Source: CAYMSF01 sp964392985
GTDB taxonomy: Bacteria > Verrucomicrobiota > Lentisphaeria > Victivallales > Victivallaceae
DNA length: 64,000 bases
Direction: 5' to 3'
NCBI GenBank assembly: GCA_964392985.1
Contig: CAYMSF010000012.1
Location: forward strand, 1 to 64,000
Shown here: piece by piece, positions 52,257 through 62,019 of the stretch
Layout of the letters: each line of letters opens with the position of its first letter
How positions within the stretch are numbered: the first letter of the stretch is position 1
Translations under genes and position numbers: made by a program
The notes under the pieces: model-generated
Told to the model about the DNA's origin: nothing
Seen by the model: only the letters and a program-made list of their open reading frames with translations
The model's database searches: none

Positions 52257-53666
52257 ATGAAAAAAGTGATAATCGAATATAAAATGCTGCTGCCGGCTTT
52301 TTTATTTATCATTTGTGCTTTCATGTTTTTTGCGCGAGAACCTGGAACGTCTTCAACAATAACAGCATCAATGCAACTGCCGGCGGCAGCTCAAACCGCC
52401 GCGGCTCCGGTTTCTAAAATTAATTCCGGAGATACAGCCTGGGTGATGGTGGCGACAGCAATGGTAATGCTCATGACCGTTCCCGGTCTGGCTTTTTTCT
52501 ATTGCGGTCTGGTGAGAAGGAAAAATGTATTATCCATTCTCATGCAGTGTTTTGCGATATTGTGTATTTTGAGTCTGCATTGGGTTATCATTGGTTACAG
52601 TCTGGCATTTGGACCTGACCTTTGCGGCAAGGGATTGATCGGGGGCCTGGAATGGGCATTTCTTGAAGGCGTGGGATTAGAACCGCATAATTTTTACGCG
52701 ACAACTATTCCGCATCAGGTTTTCATGATGTTTCAGGCGATGTTTGCGGTAATCACTCCGGCGCTGATTATCGGTGCTTTTGCCGAAAGAATAAAATTTT
52801 CCAGTCTTTGCGTGTTTACATTGTTATGGGCGACATGTGTTTATGATCCGTTAGCGCACTGGGTTTGGGCTGATGGCGGTTTTCTCGGTACATCCGGCGG
52901 TATGGGAGTATTGGACTTCGCTGGCGGGACGGTCATTGAAATCAATTCCGGCATGGCATCACTGGCGGCTGCCCTTATTGTAGGCAAAAGGAAAGGTTAT
53001 CCGGATAAAATATCGCCACCGCATAATCTGCCATTTGCGGTTCTCGGCGCCGGACTGCTGTGGTTCGGCTGGTTTGGATTCAATGCCGGCAGTGCATTGG
53101 CCGCAAACAGTGTTGCCGCAAATGCATTTGTGACAACTCATATTGCCGGTGCGACTGCGGCTATTGTCTGGGGGATTATGGATTGTATTTATAACAAACG
53201 CCCGACGGTTCTTGGTATTATAACTGGCGCAGTTGCAGGGTTGGTAGCGATTACACCGGCTTGCGGGTTTGTTAATTTGCGCGGTGCGATTGGTGTTGGT
53301 ATCGGCGCCGGAGTATTATGTTATCCCGTCGTGGCATTTATTAAACCGAGATTTAACTATGACGATTCACTGGATGTCTTCGGTGTTCATGGTATTGGCG
53401 GAATCTGGGGTATAATTGCAACCGGTCTTTATGCGACAACCACGGTCAACAGTTCCGCCGCCAATGGATTGTTTTACGGCAATCCGGCGCAGTTGTTGAT
53501 TCAATGCAAGGCCGCGGCGATTACGATTGTTTTTTCGTTCGTTGCATCGTATATTCTATTGAAAGTGGTAGATTTGGTCATGGGTTTGCGGGTTACTGAT
53601 CATGAAGAACGCGTTGGCCTGGATTTGAGTGAACACCGCGAAGCGGCATATACGTTAATAGACTAA
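52257..53666 (+). CDS. amtB: Ammonium transporter (copy 2)
   Basis: A 469-aa Amt protein strongly similar to copy 1 over the whole TM region (same motifs GLAFFYCGLVRRKNVL, FAGGTVIEINSGMAS, DVFGVHGIGGIWG), with a different N-terminus. Start at 52257 with AAGGGG 6 nt upstream; the frame extends to 52146 but without a ribosome site. The copies have diverged mainly at the N-terminus, and copy 2 has EIN where copy 1 has HIN after FAGGTV. Confidence 0.93.
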   Translation: MKKVIIEYKMLLPAFLFIICAFMFFAREPGTSSTITASMQLPAAAQTAAAPVSKINSGDTAWVMVATAMVMLMTVPGLAFFYCGLVRRKNVLSILMQCFAILCILSLHWVIIGYSLAFGPDLCGKGLIGGLEWAFLEGVGLEPHNFYATTIPHQVFMMFQAMFAVITPALIIGAFAERIKFSSLCVFTLLWATCVYDPLAHWVWADGGFLGTSGGMGVLDFAGGTVIEINSGMASLAAALIVGKRKGYPDKISPPHNLPFAVLGAGLLWFGWFGFNAGSALAANSVAANAFVTTHIAGATAAIVWGIMDCIYNKRPTVLGIITGAVAGLVAITPACGFVNLRGAIGVGIGAGVLCYPVVAFIKPRFNYDDSLDVFGVHGIGGIWGIIATGLYATTTVNSSAANGLFYGNPAQLLIQCKAAAITIVFSFVASYILLKVVDLVMGLRVTDHEERVGLDLSEHREAAYTLID

Positions 53667-53680
53667 AAAGGAGTCTGATT

Positions 53681-54022
53681 ATGAAATATATTATTGCAGT
53701 TATTCAACCTGACCGTCTTGATGATGTGTTACAGAATCTCGAAGATAAAGAGATTCATCTGGTAACAGTTTCCAGCGTTATGGGACGCGGACGGCAGAAA
53801 GGCATCGCCGCCGTTTACCGCAGTCATACAGAAGCCGGCAGTTTATTGAAGAAAACAAAACTAGAAATAGCCGTGAATGATGATTTTGTGGAACTGGCAG
53901 TTGAAGCTATTGTCACCGGTGCCCGTACCGGCGAGGTCGGCGATGGTAAAATATTCATCATGGATTTGGAAAGTTGCATACGCATCCGTACAAAGGAGAC
54001 CGGCAATACTGCCATCGGTTGA
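53681..54022 (+). CDS. glnK: P-II nitrogen regulatory protein (copy 2)
   Basis: A 113-aa P-II protein almost identical to copy 1; like it, the T-loop has Tyr46 and Glu51, so no Tyr51. It lies 14 bp after amtB copy 2. Keeping both partners as a pair argues that each transporter has its own regulator, or that the pair was duplicated as a unit. Confidence 0.93.
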   Translation: MKYIIAVIQPDRLDDVLQNLEDKEIHLVTVSSVMGRGRQKGIAAVYRSHTEAGSLLKKTKLEIAVNDDFVELAVEAIVTGARTGEVGDGKIFIMDLESCIRIRTKETGNTAIG

Positions 54023-54032
54023 GGCTTATACG

Positions 54033-54060
54033 ATAATCCCGCATTTAGATGCGGGATTAT
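54033..54060. terminator. Hairpin between glnK 2 and kdsD
   Basis: A perfect 12-bp stem (ATAATCCCGCAT/ATGCGGGATTAT) with a 4-nt loop, lying between the convergent ends of the second glnK (54022) and kdsD (54083). No T-tract follows on the plus strand, so it could act in both directions. Confidence 0.65.
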
Positions 54061-54082
54061 AGTTATCAAACATTATAGTTGA

Positions 54083-55057
54083 TTACATCAGTTTAAATCG
54101 CGGCAAATCCTGAACATCAACAAAGCCGGCAACTTGACCGGAGGGTGAAACTACTACGATAGAGTTGATGCGGCGGTCTTCAATGATTTTAAGCGCTTCA
54201 ACGGCGAGGTGTTCGGCGCTGACAGTAGCGGGTTTTGTCGTCATTACTGCGGCAATTGGCTGGTTGATTATATTGATGTCTTTTTCAGCGCGACGGCGGA
54301 AGTCGCCGTCAGTGAAAATACCGAGAAGTTTATTGTTATCATCAACGATAATAGCGCAACCGCAGCGGGTATGAGTCATCTTCAACAATGCATCTTTAAC
54401 GGTTGAATCAGGCTTTACAATTGCGAGCCTATCGCCTGAACGCATAATGTCTGCAACGGTCATCGTAACTGCTCTGCCGATTGCTCCGCCAGGATGGAGC
54501 CGGCCATAATCCTCCCGCGTGAAACCGCGGCAATCCAGCAGAACCAATGCCAGTGCGTCACCAAGTGCCAGTAAAGCTGTGGTAGTAGTTGTCGGGGCAA
54601 GATTGAATGGGCATGCCTCTTTGGGCACTGTCATTTTTACTACCAGATTGCTGAGTTTTGCCAAACTTGATTCAGCAGAACCGGTAATTGCCACAATTTC
54701 CATGCCGAGCCTTCTTGCCGGACTCAAAATTGAAAGCAATTCATCGGTTTCACCACTGTAACTGAGTGCGAGCAACAGATCATTTTTCTGCATTATTCCC
54801 AGATCGCCATGCAGCGCTTCCACCGGATGCATGAAAACTGCCGGGGAACCAACACTCGATAGTGTCGCTGCGATTTTTTTGCCGATGTAGCCACTTTTTC
54901 CGACACCGGTGATGACAATTTTTCCGCCGTTGTCTAAAGTTTTGATACAATTTTCAACCATTTTTTCGAAATCTTGACCAAGTTGGTCACGGACAGCTTT
55001 GAGGCCGTCAATTTCGATATCGAAAACAGATTGTGCTTTTTGAATTATTTTGCTCAT
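54083..55057 (-). CDS. kdsD: Arabinose-5-phosphate isomerase (KDO pathway)
   Basis: A 324-aa enzyme converting ribulose-5-phosphate to arabinose-5-phosphate for KDO and lipopolysaccharide synthesis. It has an N-terminal SIS domain (GVGKSGYIGKKIAATLSSVG, HGDLGIM, ALSYSGET) and two C-terminal CBS domains (about 205-320). Its presence indicates an LPS-bearing diderm. Confidence 0.92.
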   Translation of the reverse strand: MSKIIQKAQSVFDIEIDGLKAVRDQLGQDFEKMVENCIKTLDNGGKIVITGVGKSGYIGKKIAATLSSVGSPAVFMHPVEALHGDLGIMQKNDLLLALSYSGETDELLSILSPARRLGMEIVAITGSAESSLAKLSNLVVKMTVPKEACPFNLAPTTTTTALLALGDALALVLLDCRGFTREDYGRLHPGGAIGRAVTMTVADIMRSGDRLAIVKPDSTVKDALLKMTHTRCGCAIIVDDNNKLLGIFTDGDFRRRAEKDINIINQPIAAVMTTKPATVSAEHLAVEALKIIEDRRINSIVVVSPSGQVAGFVDVQDLPRFKLM

Positions 55058-55093
55058 CTTCTCGTTTTTCCTGTGTTTGTATGGTTATATTGG

Positions 55094-55471
55094 TTAGGCC
55101 ATACGGTATGGCAACAGTGTTTTTAATTTTACTATTTCATCTTCGCTTACCGATACATCGGCTTCTAGATTATCATTATCAATCTGGTACATAAATTCAC
55201 GGCATCGACCGCATGGAGGATATATCTTTCCCCCAACGCCGACTGCAACAATTTTTAAAACTCTGGATTCTTCATTGGCAATCATTTGTGCGATAGCCGA
55301 GTGTTCAGCACAAGATCCCATGCCGCAACGGGTGTCAATACAGACTCCGGTGTAAACGTTACCTTTATCTGTCAATAATGCACTGGCGACTGACGCAACA
55401 TGGCAATTTATTGACAATTGCCGTGGTTTGACTTTATCTTGAGCAATTTTTTTCAATTCTGCAAAAGTCAT
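55094..55471 (-). CDS. Cytidine deaminase-like protein
   Basis: A 125-aa zinc deaminase with the CAE catalytic motif (Cys54, Glu56) and the PCGRC zinc pair (Cys87, Cys90). Start at 55471 is supported by GGGGAG upstream; a more upstream ATG at 55501 lacks a ribosome site. The CAE form and length resemble cytidine and blasticidin-type deaminases. It lies between kdsD and hisG on the same strand. Confidence 0.85.
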   Translation of the reverse strand: MTFAELKKIAQDKVKPRQLSINCHVASVASALLTDKGNVYTGVCIDTRCGMGSCAEHSAIAQMIANEESRVLKIVAVGVGGKIYPPCGRCREFMYQIDNDNLEADVSVSEDEIVKLKTLLPYRMA

Positions 55472-55506
55472 CAAAACTCCCCGCACGTTTAATGACAACA
55501 ATTATG

Positions 55507-56355
55507 TCAAATACGGCATGACCGGATGTCGGTAACAATTATTCCCCTGGCGCCGGTTTGATGCAGTTTATCCATAATATGATTACTTTGTTTCCGTAAA
55601 ATCATTGCCTTAACCGCTACCCAGTCCGGATTACTTAGCGGTGAAATGGTTGGTGATTCAATGCCCGGGGTAATCCAGCATACTGTTTCCAGATGCTTTC
55701 TTTCAATATCATATTCAATCATGGCATAAGAGCGGGCGACGAGAATTCCTTTAACTCGTCCAAGTATGGTCTTTATCGCCGGTATTTCAGCACTTTCCTG
55801 GTCATGTGCGACAAGTACTGCCTCTGATTGCATGATTGGTGTGCCGACCAGTTTTAATCCAGCCTCTTTTATGGTGTTGCCTGATTCAACGACATCAGCG
55901 ATAACATCGGCGACCCCGAGTTGGATGGAAATCTCAACAGCTCCATCAAGTTTAATGATTTTTGCCTGAATATTGCGCTTATTCAAATCATCTTCAACAA
56001 TGGCAGGGTATGAGGTGGCAATGCGCAAACCGCCGAAATGTTCAGGGACCAGTTCTGAATTGGCCGGAACAGCATAAAAGAACGAGGAATGACCGAAATT
56101 CAACGGCAGAATTTCCTTGACCGTTGAACCACTGTCTAATGCCAGATCTCTTCCGGTAATACCGAGCGGTAAAGTACCGTTACCGACATATACCGCAATG
56201 TCACGCGGACGTAGAAAAATAAATTCTATCTGGTTGTTTTTATCGGTGACGATAAGCTCTCTACCGGAGCGGGTGCATTTGTAGCCTGCCTCTTTAAGCA
56301 GTTCTACCGCACCTTCTGACAGTGCGCCTTTATTTGGAATCGCGATTTGCAACAT
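55507..56355 (-). CDS. hisG: ATP phosphoribosyltransferase (long form)
   Basis: A 282-aa enzyme for the first step of histidine synthesis. The long form is shown by the length and the C-terminal regulatory ACT-like domain (about 210-282). Motifs include AIPNKGALS at the start and the PRPP-binding region DVIADVVESGNTIKEAGL. The next gene upstream on this strand (hisE) is 17 bp away, so the two are in one operon. Confidence 0.93.
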   Translation of the reverse strand: MLQIAIPNKGALSEGAVELLKEAGYKCTRSGRELIVTDKNNQIEFIFLRPRDIAVYVGNGTLPLGITGRDLALDSGSTVKEILPLNFGHSSFFYAVPANSELVPEHFGGLRIATSYPAIVEDDLNKRNIQAKIIKLDGAVEISIQLGVADVIADVVESGNTIKEAGLKLVGTPIMQSEAVLVAHDQESAEIPAIKTILGRVKGILVARSYAMIEYDIERKHLETVCWITPGIESPTISPLSNPDWVAVKAMILRKQSNHIMDKLHQTGARGIIVTDIRSCRI

Positions 56356-56372
56356 AATACTGTTCCTGATTG

Positions 56373-56636
56373 CTATAAATGCTTATAAATGTCTTCAAGT
56401 TCAAGCTCACAAGCGAGCATCATGACCTGAAGGTGGTAGATTAATTGGGAAATTTCTTCAGCCGTTTTATCTTTACCCTCGTATTCAGCTGCCATCCATA
56501 CTTCTCCGGCTTCTTCGATTATTTTTTTGCCAATGGTGTGTTTGCCGGCACGCAAAGCTTTCACCGTACCTGATGCCGGATCCTGGTTGGCTGCTTTGGT
56601 TTTCAGTTCAGCAAACAATTCTTCAAAGGTTTTCAT
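56373..56636 (-). CDS. hisE: Phosphoribosyl-ATP diphosphatase
   Basis: An 87-aa MazG-like all-alpha pyrophosphatase catalysing step 2 of histidine synthesis; the metal-binding EEAGEVWMAAEYEGKDKTAEE stretch is at about 39-59 (split here: EEAGE, and the final EE). Short, monofunctional and adjacent to hisG. Confidence 0.92.
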   Translation of the reverse strand: MKTFEELFAELKTKAANQDPASGTVKALRAGKHTIGKKIIEEAGEVWMAAEYEGKDKTAEEISQLIYHLQVMMLACELELEDIYKHL

Positions 56637-56667
56637 TCGTGCTTTCCCGTTCTCTGATAATTTGCGT

Positions 56668-57300
56668 TCAGATTATTGCTGCGGTTGCTTTCAGCCACGA
56701 TTCCTTCATCATGGCATGACCGGCGGGAGAGGGATGAACTCCATCCAATGCCCAGTATTCTGCCGGTGCGCGCTTCAGCGCGTTATTAAAATCAGTCTGG
56801 CATGGTACTAGAATAGTACTGTAATCCTTGGCAAGTTTCCTGACAATAGTGGTGCGTTCTGACATTTCTGTAATCCAGTCAGCGGTGACCACACCGCAGG
56901 AGAGAACAAACGGCTCGCATAACACAATTTTGCATTCCGGTACGGCTTTGCGGGTCCAGTCCAACAGCATCCGGTAGAATTGTTCAAATCGGTCAATTTC
57001 AACACCGTTTTTACTGCCGAATTCATGCCAGGTATCATTGACGCCGATAAGGATACTGAGAATTGACGGATTTAAATTAATCATATCAATTTTCCATCTG
57101 GCATAAAGGTCGACAACACGATTACCGCTGATGCCGCGGTTATAGACGTTAATATTATTTTCCGGTTTTTTATAGAGTAATTCCGCCGCAATAAGCGCAA
57201 CATAACCGCTGCCAAGTCCGTTATTGAACACTGCCGGTTCTCTGCTTCTGCCGCAGTCGGTGATGGAGTCTCCCTGGAAAACAATAACCTGCTCTTGCAT
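56668..57300 (-). CDS. SGNH/GDSL hydrolase
   Basis: A 210-aa esterase/acetylhydrolase of the SGNH family: block I GDSITDCG (Ser12), block III GVNDTWHEF and block V DGVHPSPAGH (Asp and His). No signal peptide is obvious, so it is probably cytoplasmic. Of the kind often found acting on carbohydrate acetyl groups; substrate unknown. 57301-57615 (315 bp) has no gene; a small hairpin CGGCG/CGCCG lies at about 57399-57415. Confidence 0.87.
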   Translation of the reverse strand: MQEQVIVFQGDSITDCGRSREPAVFNNGLGSGYVALIAAELLYKKPENNINVYNRGISGNRVVDLYARWKIDMINLNPSILSILIGVNDTWHEFGSKNGVEIDRFEQFYRMLLDWTRKAVPECKIVLCEPFVLSCGVVTADWITEMSERTTIVRKLAKDYSTILVPCQTDFNNALKRAPAEYWALDGVHPSPAGHAMMKESWLKATAAII

Positions 57301-57615
57301 TGCCCTGATTCCCTATATAAGTTGAATATTTTGCCTTTGTAATGCTTTGGTTTACTTTCGATAATATAGCCTGTGAAAGACGAAAGCACAAGACGTTCCG
57401 GCGAATTTCACGCCGATAAAAAGGTCTTTTGCATTTAGTAATGATTTCTGTTGTCTGAGGCTATGGACATCACATTTTTACATTGAAATTTCCGTTAATC
57501 GAAAAAAAGTTATTAAATTTATGAGGAATGGAGTTGAAAAAAATCAAAAATGGTAGAATTTTAACTTGAGTTTTTTTCAGATTAAAATGTTTTAAAGATA
57601 TAATGGAGGCATTCA

Positions 57616-58689
57616 ATGCTGTCAGTTGCCAGTTTGAATTTTTTAAAAGATCTTATGAATTGTTCTGGTCCATCTGGATTTGAAGAAGAAACCGCCGGGG
57701 TATTTAGAAAATATTTGCAGGGTTTTTGCGCCAAAGTCACAACAGACGTCATGGGTAATACGGCTGGGATAATCAATCCGGGCGGCGCTTTCCGGGTGAT
57801 GCTGGCGGGGCATTATGATGAAATTGGATTTCAGGCAGTCTATATTTCGGAAGAGGGCATGATTTATTTTCGTGCGAATGGCGGGATTGACAAGCTCACG
57901 GTGCCTGGTACTGAGGTGGATATACTGACTGCGAAGGGCAGAATCCCCGGAGTTATCGGAAAAAAACCAATTCATCTGCTTTCACCGAAAGAGCGTGAAA
58001 CTCCGTCGGAATTGACCGACTTGTGGATTGATATTGGCGCTGAAAATAAAAAAGAAGCGGCGAAGTTTGTTGCAATCGGTGATCCTATCGCGGTTCGCAG
58101 TAACTTCCAGCGACTGGGAAAAAATCGTATCAAATCCAAAGGAATGGATGATAAAATCGGCGCTTTTGTTGTTGCTGAAACATTACGCAATTTGAGTAAA
58201 CGTAAAATAAAAGTTGAGGTTCATGGTGTCGGCACGGTACAGGAGGAGCTCGGATTAAGGGGAGCGGTAACGAGTTCATTTGGTATTGATCCGAAAGTTG
58301 GTTTTGCTGTTGATGTCGGTTTTGCCACTGATATCCCTGACATTGCTAAAAAAATTCTTGGCGAAATAAAACTTGGCAATGGTCCGGAACTGAACCGCAA
58401 TGCCGATAATAACTCAGTATTAGGACGGACATTACGTAAAATCGCCACAAAACATAAGATTAAATATCAGGAAACTGCTTCGCATCGTGCTTCAGGCGGT
58501 ACTGATACCGCGCAAATGCAACTTACCCGCTCCGGAGTGGCGACGGCATTAATCAGCATCCCCAATCGTTATATGCATTCTCCGGTGGAAATCTGTGACT
58601 TGCGCGATGTTGAAGGCGCCGTTGAGCTTTTGACGGAAACGATAGCTTCATTTACCGGTAAAGAAAATTTTATTCCCGGAATAAACTAA
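57616..58689 (+). CDS. M42 family metallopeptidase
   Basis: A 357-aa aminopeptidase/endoglucanase-type M42 peptidase. Metal-binding motifs are visible: AGHYDEIG (His-Asp), KGMDDKIGAFV, TVQEELGLRGA (Glu-Glu), DVG, and SHRASGGTD near the end. GGAGG precedes the ATG at 57616. It ends 1 bp before holA. Confidence 0.92.
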   Translation: MLSVASLNFLKDLMNCSGPSGFEEETAGVFRKYLQGFCAKVTTDVMGNTAGIINPGGAFRVMLAGHYDEIGFQAVYISEEGMIYFRANGGIDKLTVPGTEVDILTAKGRIPGVIGKKPIHLLSPKERETPSELTDLWIDIGAENKKEAAKFVAIGDPIAVRSNFQRLGKNRIKSKGMDDKIGAFVVAETLRNLSKRKIKVEVHGVGTVQEELGLRGAVTSSFGIDPKVGFAVDVGFATDIPDIAKKILGEIKLGNGPELNRNADNNSVLGRTLRKIATKHKIKYQETASHRASGGTDTAQMQLTRSGVATALISIPNRYMHSPVEICDLRDVEGAVELLTETIASFTGKENFIPGIN

Positions 58690-59835
58690 ATGGTACAGGC
58701 AAAAGATAGTAAATCTGACGGTAAAGTGAACTTTTTTCTTATCAGCGGCAATGATGAATTTGCCATGAAAGAAAAATCGCGTGAAATCATCGCTTCATTA
58801 TGCGGTGATAATCTTGAGAACAGTGAGGATCTGGAAATCATCGCCGGTGATCATGAGAGTATGAAGGCAGAAGAGATTCTTGCGGCATTGCTTAATGCGC
58901 TTCGTACTCCGCCTTTTCTCTGCCCTGAAAAAAAGATTTGGTTACGACATTTTATTCATTTTGAAAAGGCATTTTCCTCGGAAAGCGGCAATGTGGCTGA
59001 TGAACTTACTGCTTTCATAAAAAGTGGGTTGCCTCCGGATGTTACTCTGGTAATTGACGGCGCTGAACTTGATCAACGCAAGTCTTTTTTTAAGGCATGC
59101 AAGACGGCTGGTGCAGAAATCCATTATTTCCGCAAAGCGGACATCACTTCCAAAGATTATTCTCGCGGTCAAAGTGAACGCATTGAAGAAATTTGTGCCA
59201 AAGCAAAGAAACATATTGATCAGGCCGCGCTGAATTATTTGGTTGAAACTATCGGCAGCGACAGCGGACGGATGAAAACTGAGCTTGATAAACTCTGTTG
59301 TTATGTCGGCAAACAGGACAACATTACATTTGCAGACTGCAAGGCAGTCTGCAGTCGCACTCCAGAAGCTATGGGATGGGAATTTTCAAACCGCATGATT
59401 GACCGGGATGTTCCCGGAGCTATCGGCATTATCGGTGATTTGCTCGAGCAGATGAGGAATCAACGCGGTGGCGGCAATCAAGAGTTGGCTGTTTTGTTTA
59501 ACAGTATCAAGGGCGTGCAGGAATTGGTAATGACTAAGTGTGCCATGGATGAATTGAATGTGCCGCGCAACATCGGGAAATCATTTTTTTATTCGTTGCC
59601 GCCGGAATTTAAAGAAAAATATCCTAAAAATATGCTTGTGACGGCTAACCCGTTCCGGGCTTACAAGATGTGTGAAAGCTCGATGAGTTTCACTGACCTG
59701 GAACTGACTGAAGCGATGGAAGCATTGCTGGAAGCCAACCGTAAATTGGTTTCCGGTGGCGGTGATGCCAGAATTATTCTTGAAAATCTGGCGTTGAAAA
59801 TTGCCGGCAGAGGCTCTCGCGCACGAAAACAGTAA
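58690..59835 (+). CDS. holA: DNA polymerase III delta subunit
   Basis: A 381-aa clamp-loader delta subunit. The N-terminal AAA-like fold is followed by FLCPEKKIWLRHFIHFEKAF and a central region (YLVETIGSDSGRMKTELDKLCCYVG) typical of HolA; the C-terminal domain is a helical bundle. It follows the M42 gene without a gap. Confidence 0.88.
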   Translation: MVQAKDSKSDGKVNFFLISGNDEFAMKEKSREIIASLCGDNLENSEDLEIIAGDHESMKAEEILAALLNALRTPPFLCPEKKIWLRHFIHFEKAFSSESGNVADELTAFIKSGLPPDVTLVIDGAELDQRKSFFKACKTAGAEIHYFRKADITSKDYSRGQSERIEEICAKAKKHIDQAALNYLVETIGSDSGRMKTELDKLCCYVGKQDNITFADCKAVCSRTPEAMGWEFSNRMIDRDVPGAIGIIGDLLEQMRNQRGGGNQELAVLFNSIKGVQELVMTKCAMDELNVPRNIGKSFFYSLPPEFKEKYPKNMLVTANPFRAYKMCESSMSFTDLELTEAMEALLEANRKLVSGGGDARIILENLALKIAGRGSRARKQ

Positions 59836-59858
59836 AGTAACCACATGGAAATATATTT

Positions 59859-61043
59859 ATGACAACTATCAGACAGAAAATTTATGAAAGTATTGCCGTC
59901 AATGAACCTATTGCCCGTTGCCAGCTTGGTATGAAATGCGGTATCCGGTTGGCAACCATCACTGAGGAAATCAGAAAGTTGATTGAAGATCAACTGGTGG
60001 TTGAATCAGGAACGCTTGTTTCAACCGGCGGCAGAAAGCCGGTATTGCTGCGAATAAACCGCAAAGCTTTAATGTTGATTGCAGTCCGGGCAGCTCGTGA
60101 CAATATCAAGTGCGGTCTGTTTGATGGTTGCATGGATAAAAAATATGAATACTCCGCCAAAATTCCGGCACGGCCTGACAATCACATGCTGTTGCGCGAA
60201 ATCGAACAGGCAATTAATGTGACAATTGCCAATGCCGGTTATTTGAATATTGATATTGCCGGAATCGGTGTCAGTTTTCCCGGAGTGGTGGATTATGTCA
60301 ATGGTATTTTTATTGAATCTGCCAGTTTTCCCGGTCCGCATCATGTCCGCGTCAAGGATTTCCTGCTGAACCAGTTTCAGGTACCTGTAGCGGTCGACCA
60401 TGATGCCGCCGGAATTACCATGGCTGAATATTATCTTGCCGGTTCTGCGCCGCATTGCCGTAACATGGGCGTCCTGTTTATTGACAAAGGCATCGGCAGC
60501 AGATTTGTAATTGACGGTAAATTATTTCGCGGCGCCGGGAATACAGCAGGCGAATTCGGACATCTTTCTCTTGACAGTAACGGACCTGAATGTTACTGTG
60601 GCAATCATGGTTGTTTTGAACAGCTGGCCGGTATTAATGCTATTGAAAAACGCGCCGGAAAACCTTTTGGACAGATTATTGCCGCGGCTGCGTCAAGGGA
60701 CAGTCAGACGCTCAAGATGTTTGCCGAGGTCGGCGCTTACGTTGGCGAAGCTATTGTCAATATTTTTCAATTGATGGATATTGAGCATATCGTTATTAAC
60801 GGACGGATTGCTGAAGCCGCACCATATTTATTAAAGGCAATGGAATCGCGTTTGCATACCGGCAGTAAGTTCCGCAGTTTAACACCACAGATGGTTTCTT
60901 TCAGCCGTTTAGGTGCACAAGTTGACCTGCTGGGGCCGGCTTTTGCTGTAGCTATCGAGGCATATCGTAATTTTGGAATTGACATTATACCTGTGACCGC
61001 CAATTATAAGAAATCTGAAATGATACCGCCAGGCATGGTTTAA
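59859..61043 (+). CDS. ROK-family transcriptional regulator/sugar kinase-like protein
   Basis: A 394-aa ROK protein with an N-terminal winged helix (about 1-70), the kinase-like fold with the zinc motif CYCGNHGCFE and the GIGVSFPGVVDYVNG stretch. It would regulate sugar genes. No sugar-metabolism genes are adjacent, so its targets are unknown. Confidence 0.87.
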   Translation: MTTIRQKIYESIAVNEPIARCQLGMKCGIRLATITEEIRKLIEDQLVVESGTLVSTGGRKPVLLRINRKALMLIAVRAARDNIKCGLFDGCMDKKYEYSAKIPARPDNHMLLREIEQAINVTIANAGYLNIDIAGIGVSFPGVVDYVNGIFIESASFPGPHHVRVKDFLLNQFQVPVAVDHDAAGITMAEYYLAGSAPHCRNMGVLFIDKGIGSRFVIDGKLFRGAGNTAGEFGHLSLDSNGPECYCGNHGCFEQLAGINAIEKRAGKPFGQIIAAAASRDSQTLKMFAEVGAYVGEAIVNIFQLMDIEHIVINGRIAEAAPYLLKAMESRLHTGSKFRSLTPQMVSFSRLGAQVDLLGPAFAVAIEAYRNFGIDIIPVTANYKKSEMIPPGMV

Positions 61044-61145
61044 AGGCGTTAATAATTTACAAAAAGGTGAACGATTTCAGATAACTAAGGTTGATTTTGT
61101 CGTTTTCCCAGTTATTTTCTGTCGTCTGATGTTGACTCGATGTTT

Positions 61146-61284
61146 TTATGCAATAATTTTGCGTTGAGCAAAACAATTCCGGTACGGTTCGGGAATATTA
61201 CAGGTTTGTGCGCGATGCGATTTCACGGGCGCTCTTTATTTCGTTTTTTTAGTGACTGTTAAATTTGAGTTATGCAATAATTTT
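61146..61284. repeat. 15-bp direct repeat upstream of thyX
   Basis: TTATGCAATAATTTT occurs at 61146-61160 and again at 61270-61284. The second copy lies 20 bp before the thyX start, so the motif may be a regulatory site or a duplicated promoter element. No other gene is seen in 61044-61304. Confidence 0.5.
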
Positions 61285-61304
61285 TCAAATAAAAGGATTT
61301 GATT

Positions 61305-62003
61305 ATGCAGCAAAGATTGAATGTTCCGCCGGATAATCATGTAAAAGTACTTGACGGGCAGGGGTGGGTTGGACTGATTGACCACCTGGGCAATGAAACG
61401 ACGATTGTCAATGCCGCCAGAGTCTCTTTCGGAAAACTCAAAAGCTCCATGGATGATAAAGACATTGTCTTGCTGGATTACCTGATTGAAAACCGTCATA
61501 CCAGTCCTTTAGAACATGTGGTGTTTACTTTCAGCGTGCATTGCCCGCTGTTTGTCCGGGGGCAGTGGCACCGGCACCGTACCTGGAGTTACAATGAAAT
61601 TTCACGACGTTATACTGAAATAGATATGGAATTTTACACTCCGCCGGTTGTCCGGGCTCAGGCCGTATCTAACCGTCAGGCTTCAGTGGTTGATCCTGCC
61701 ATTAACCGTCCGGACTTGAAGGATAAAATAACGGCGCATAATCAAAAATCTTTGGAATTTTATGAGGAATTACTTGCCGCCGGTGTCTGTCGCGAACAGG
61801 CGCGCGGTGTTTTGCCGCAGAATATGATGGTTACTTTCTGGGGTACCGTAGATTTGGGTAATCTGTTGCATTTTCTGGAATTGCGTGACAGTGAACATGC
61901 CCAATGGGAGATTCGCGAATATGCCATTGCAATAAAGCAGCTGATTAAGCCTTTTATCCCGAATGTAGCCAGATACTTTGCCTCAAAAGGGCAGGTATGG
62001 TAA
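61305..62003 (+). CDS. thyX: Flavin-dependent thymidylate synthase
   Basis: A 232-aa enzyme making dTMP from dUMP with FAD and methylene-tetrahydrofolate. The ThyX motif RHRTWSYNEISRRY is complete. Start at ATG 61305 with AAGGA 7 nt upstream. ThyX instead of ThyA is a useful marker of the lineage's thymidylate pathway. Confidence 0.95.
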   Translation: MQQRLNVPPDNHVKVLDGQGWVGLIDHLGNETTIVNAARVSFGKLKSSMDDKDIVLLDYLIENRHTSPLEHVVFTFSVHCPLFVRGQWHRHRTWSYNEISRRYTEIDMEFYTPPVVRAQAVSNRQASVVDPAINRPDLKDKITAHNQKSLEFYEELLAAGVCREQARGVLPQNMMVTFWGTVDLGNLLHFLELRDSEHAQWEIREYAIAIKQLIKPFIPNVARYFASKGQVW

Positions 62004-62019
62004 ATTTATTTGGAATAAG

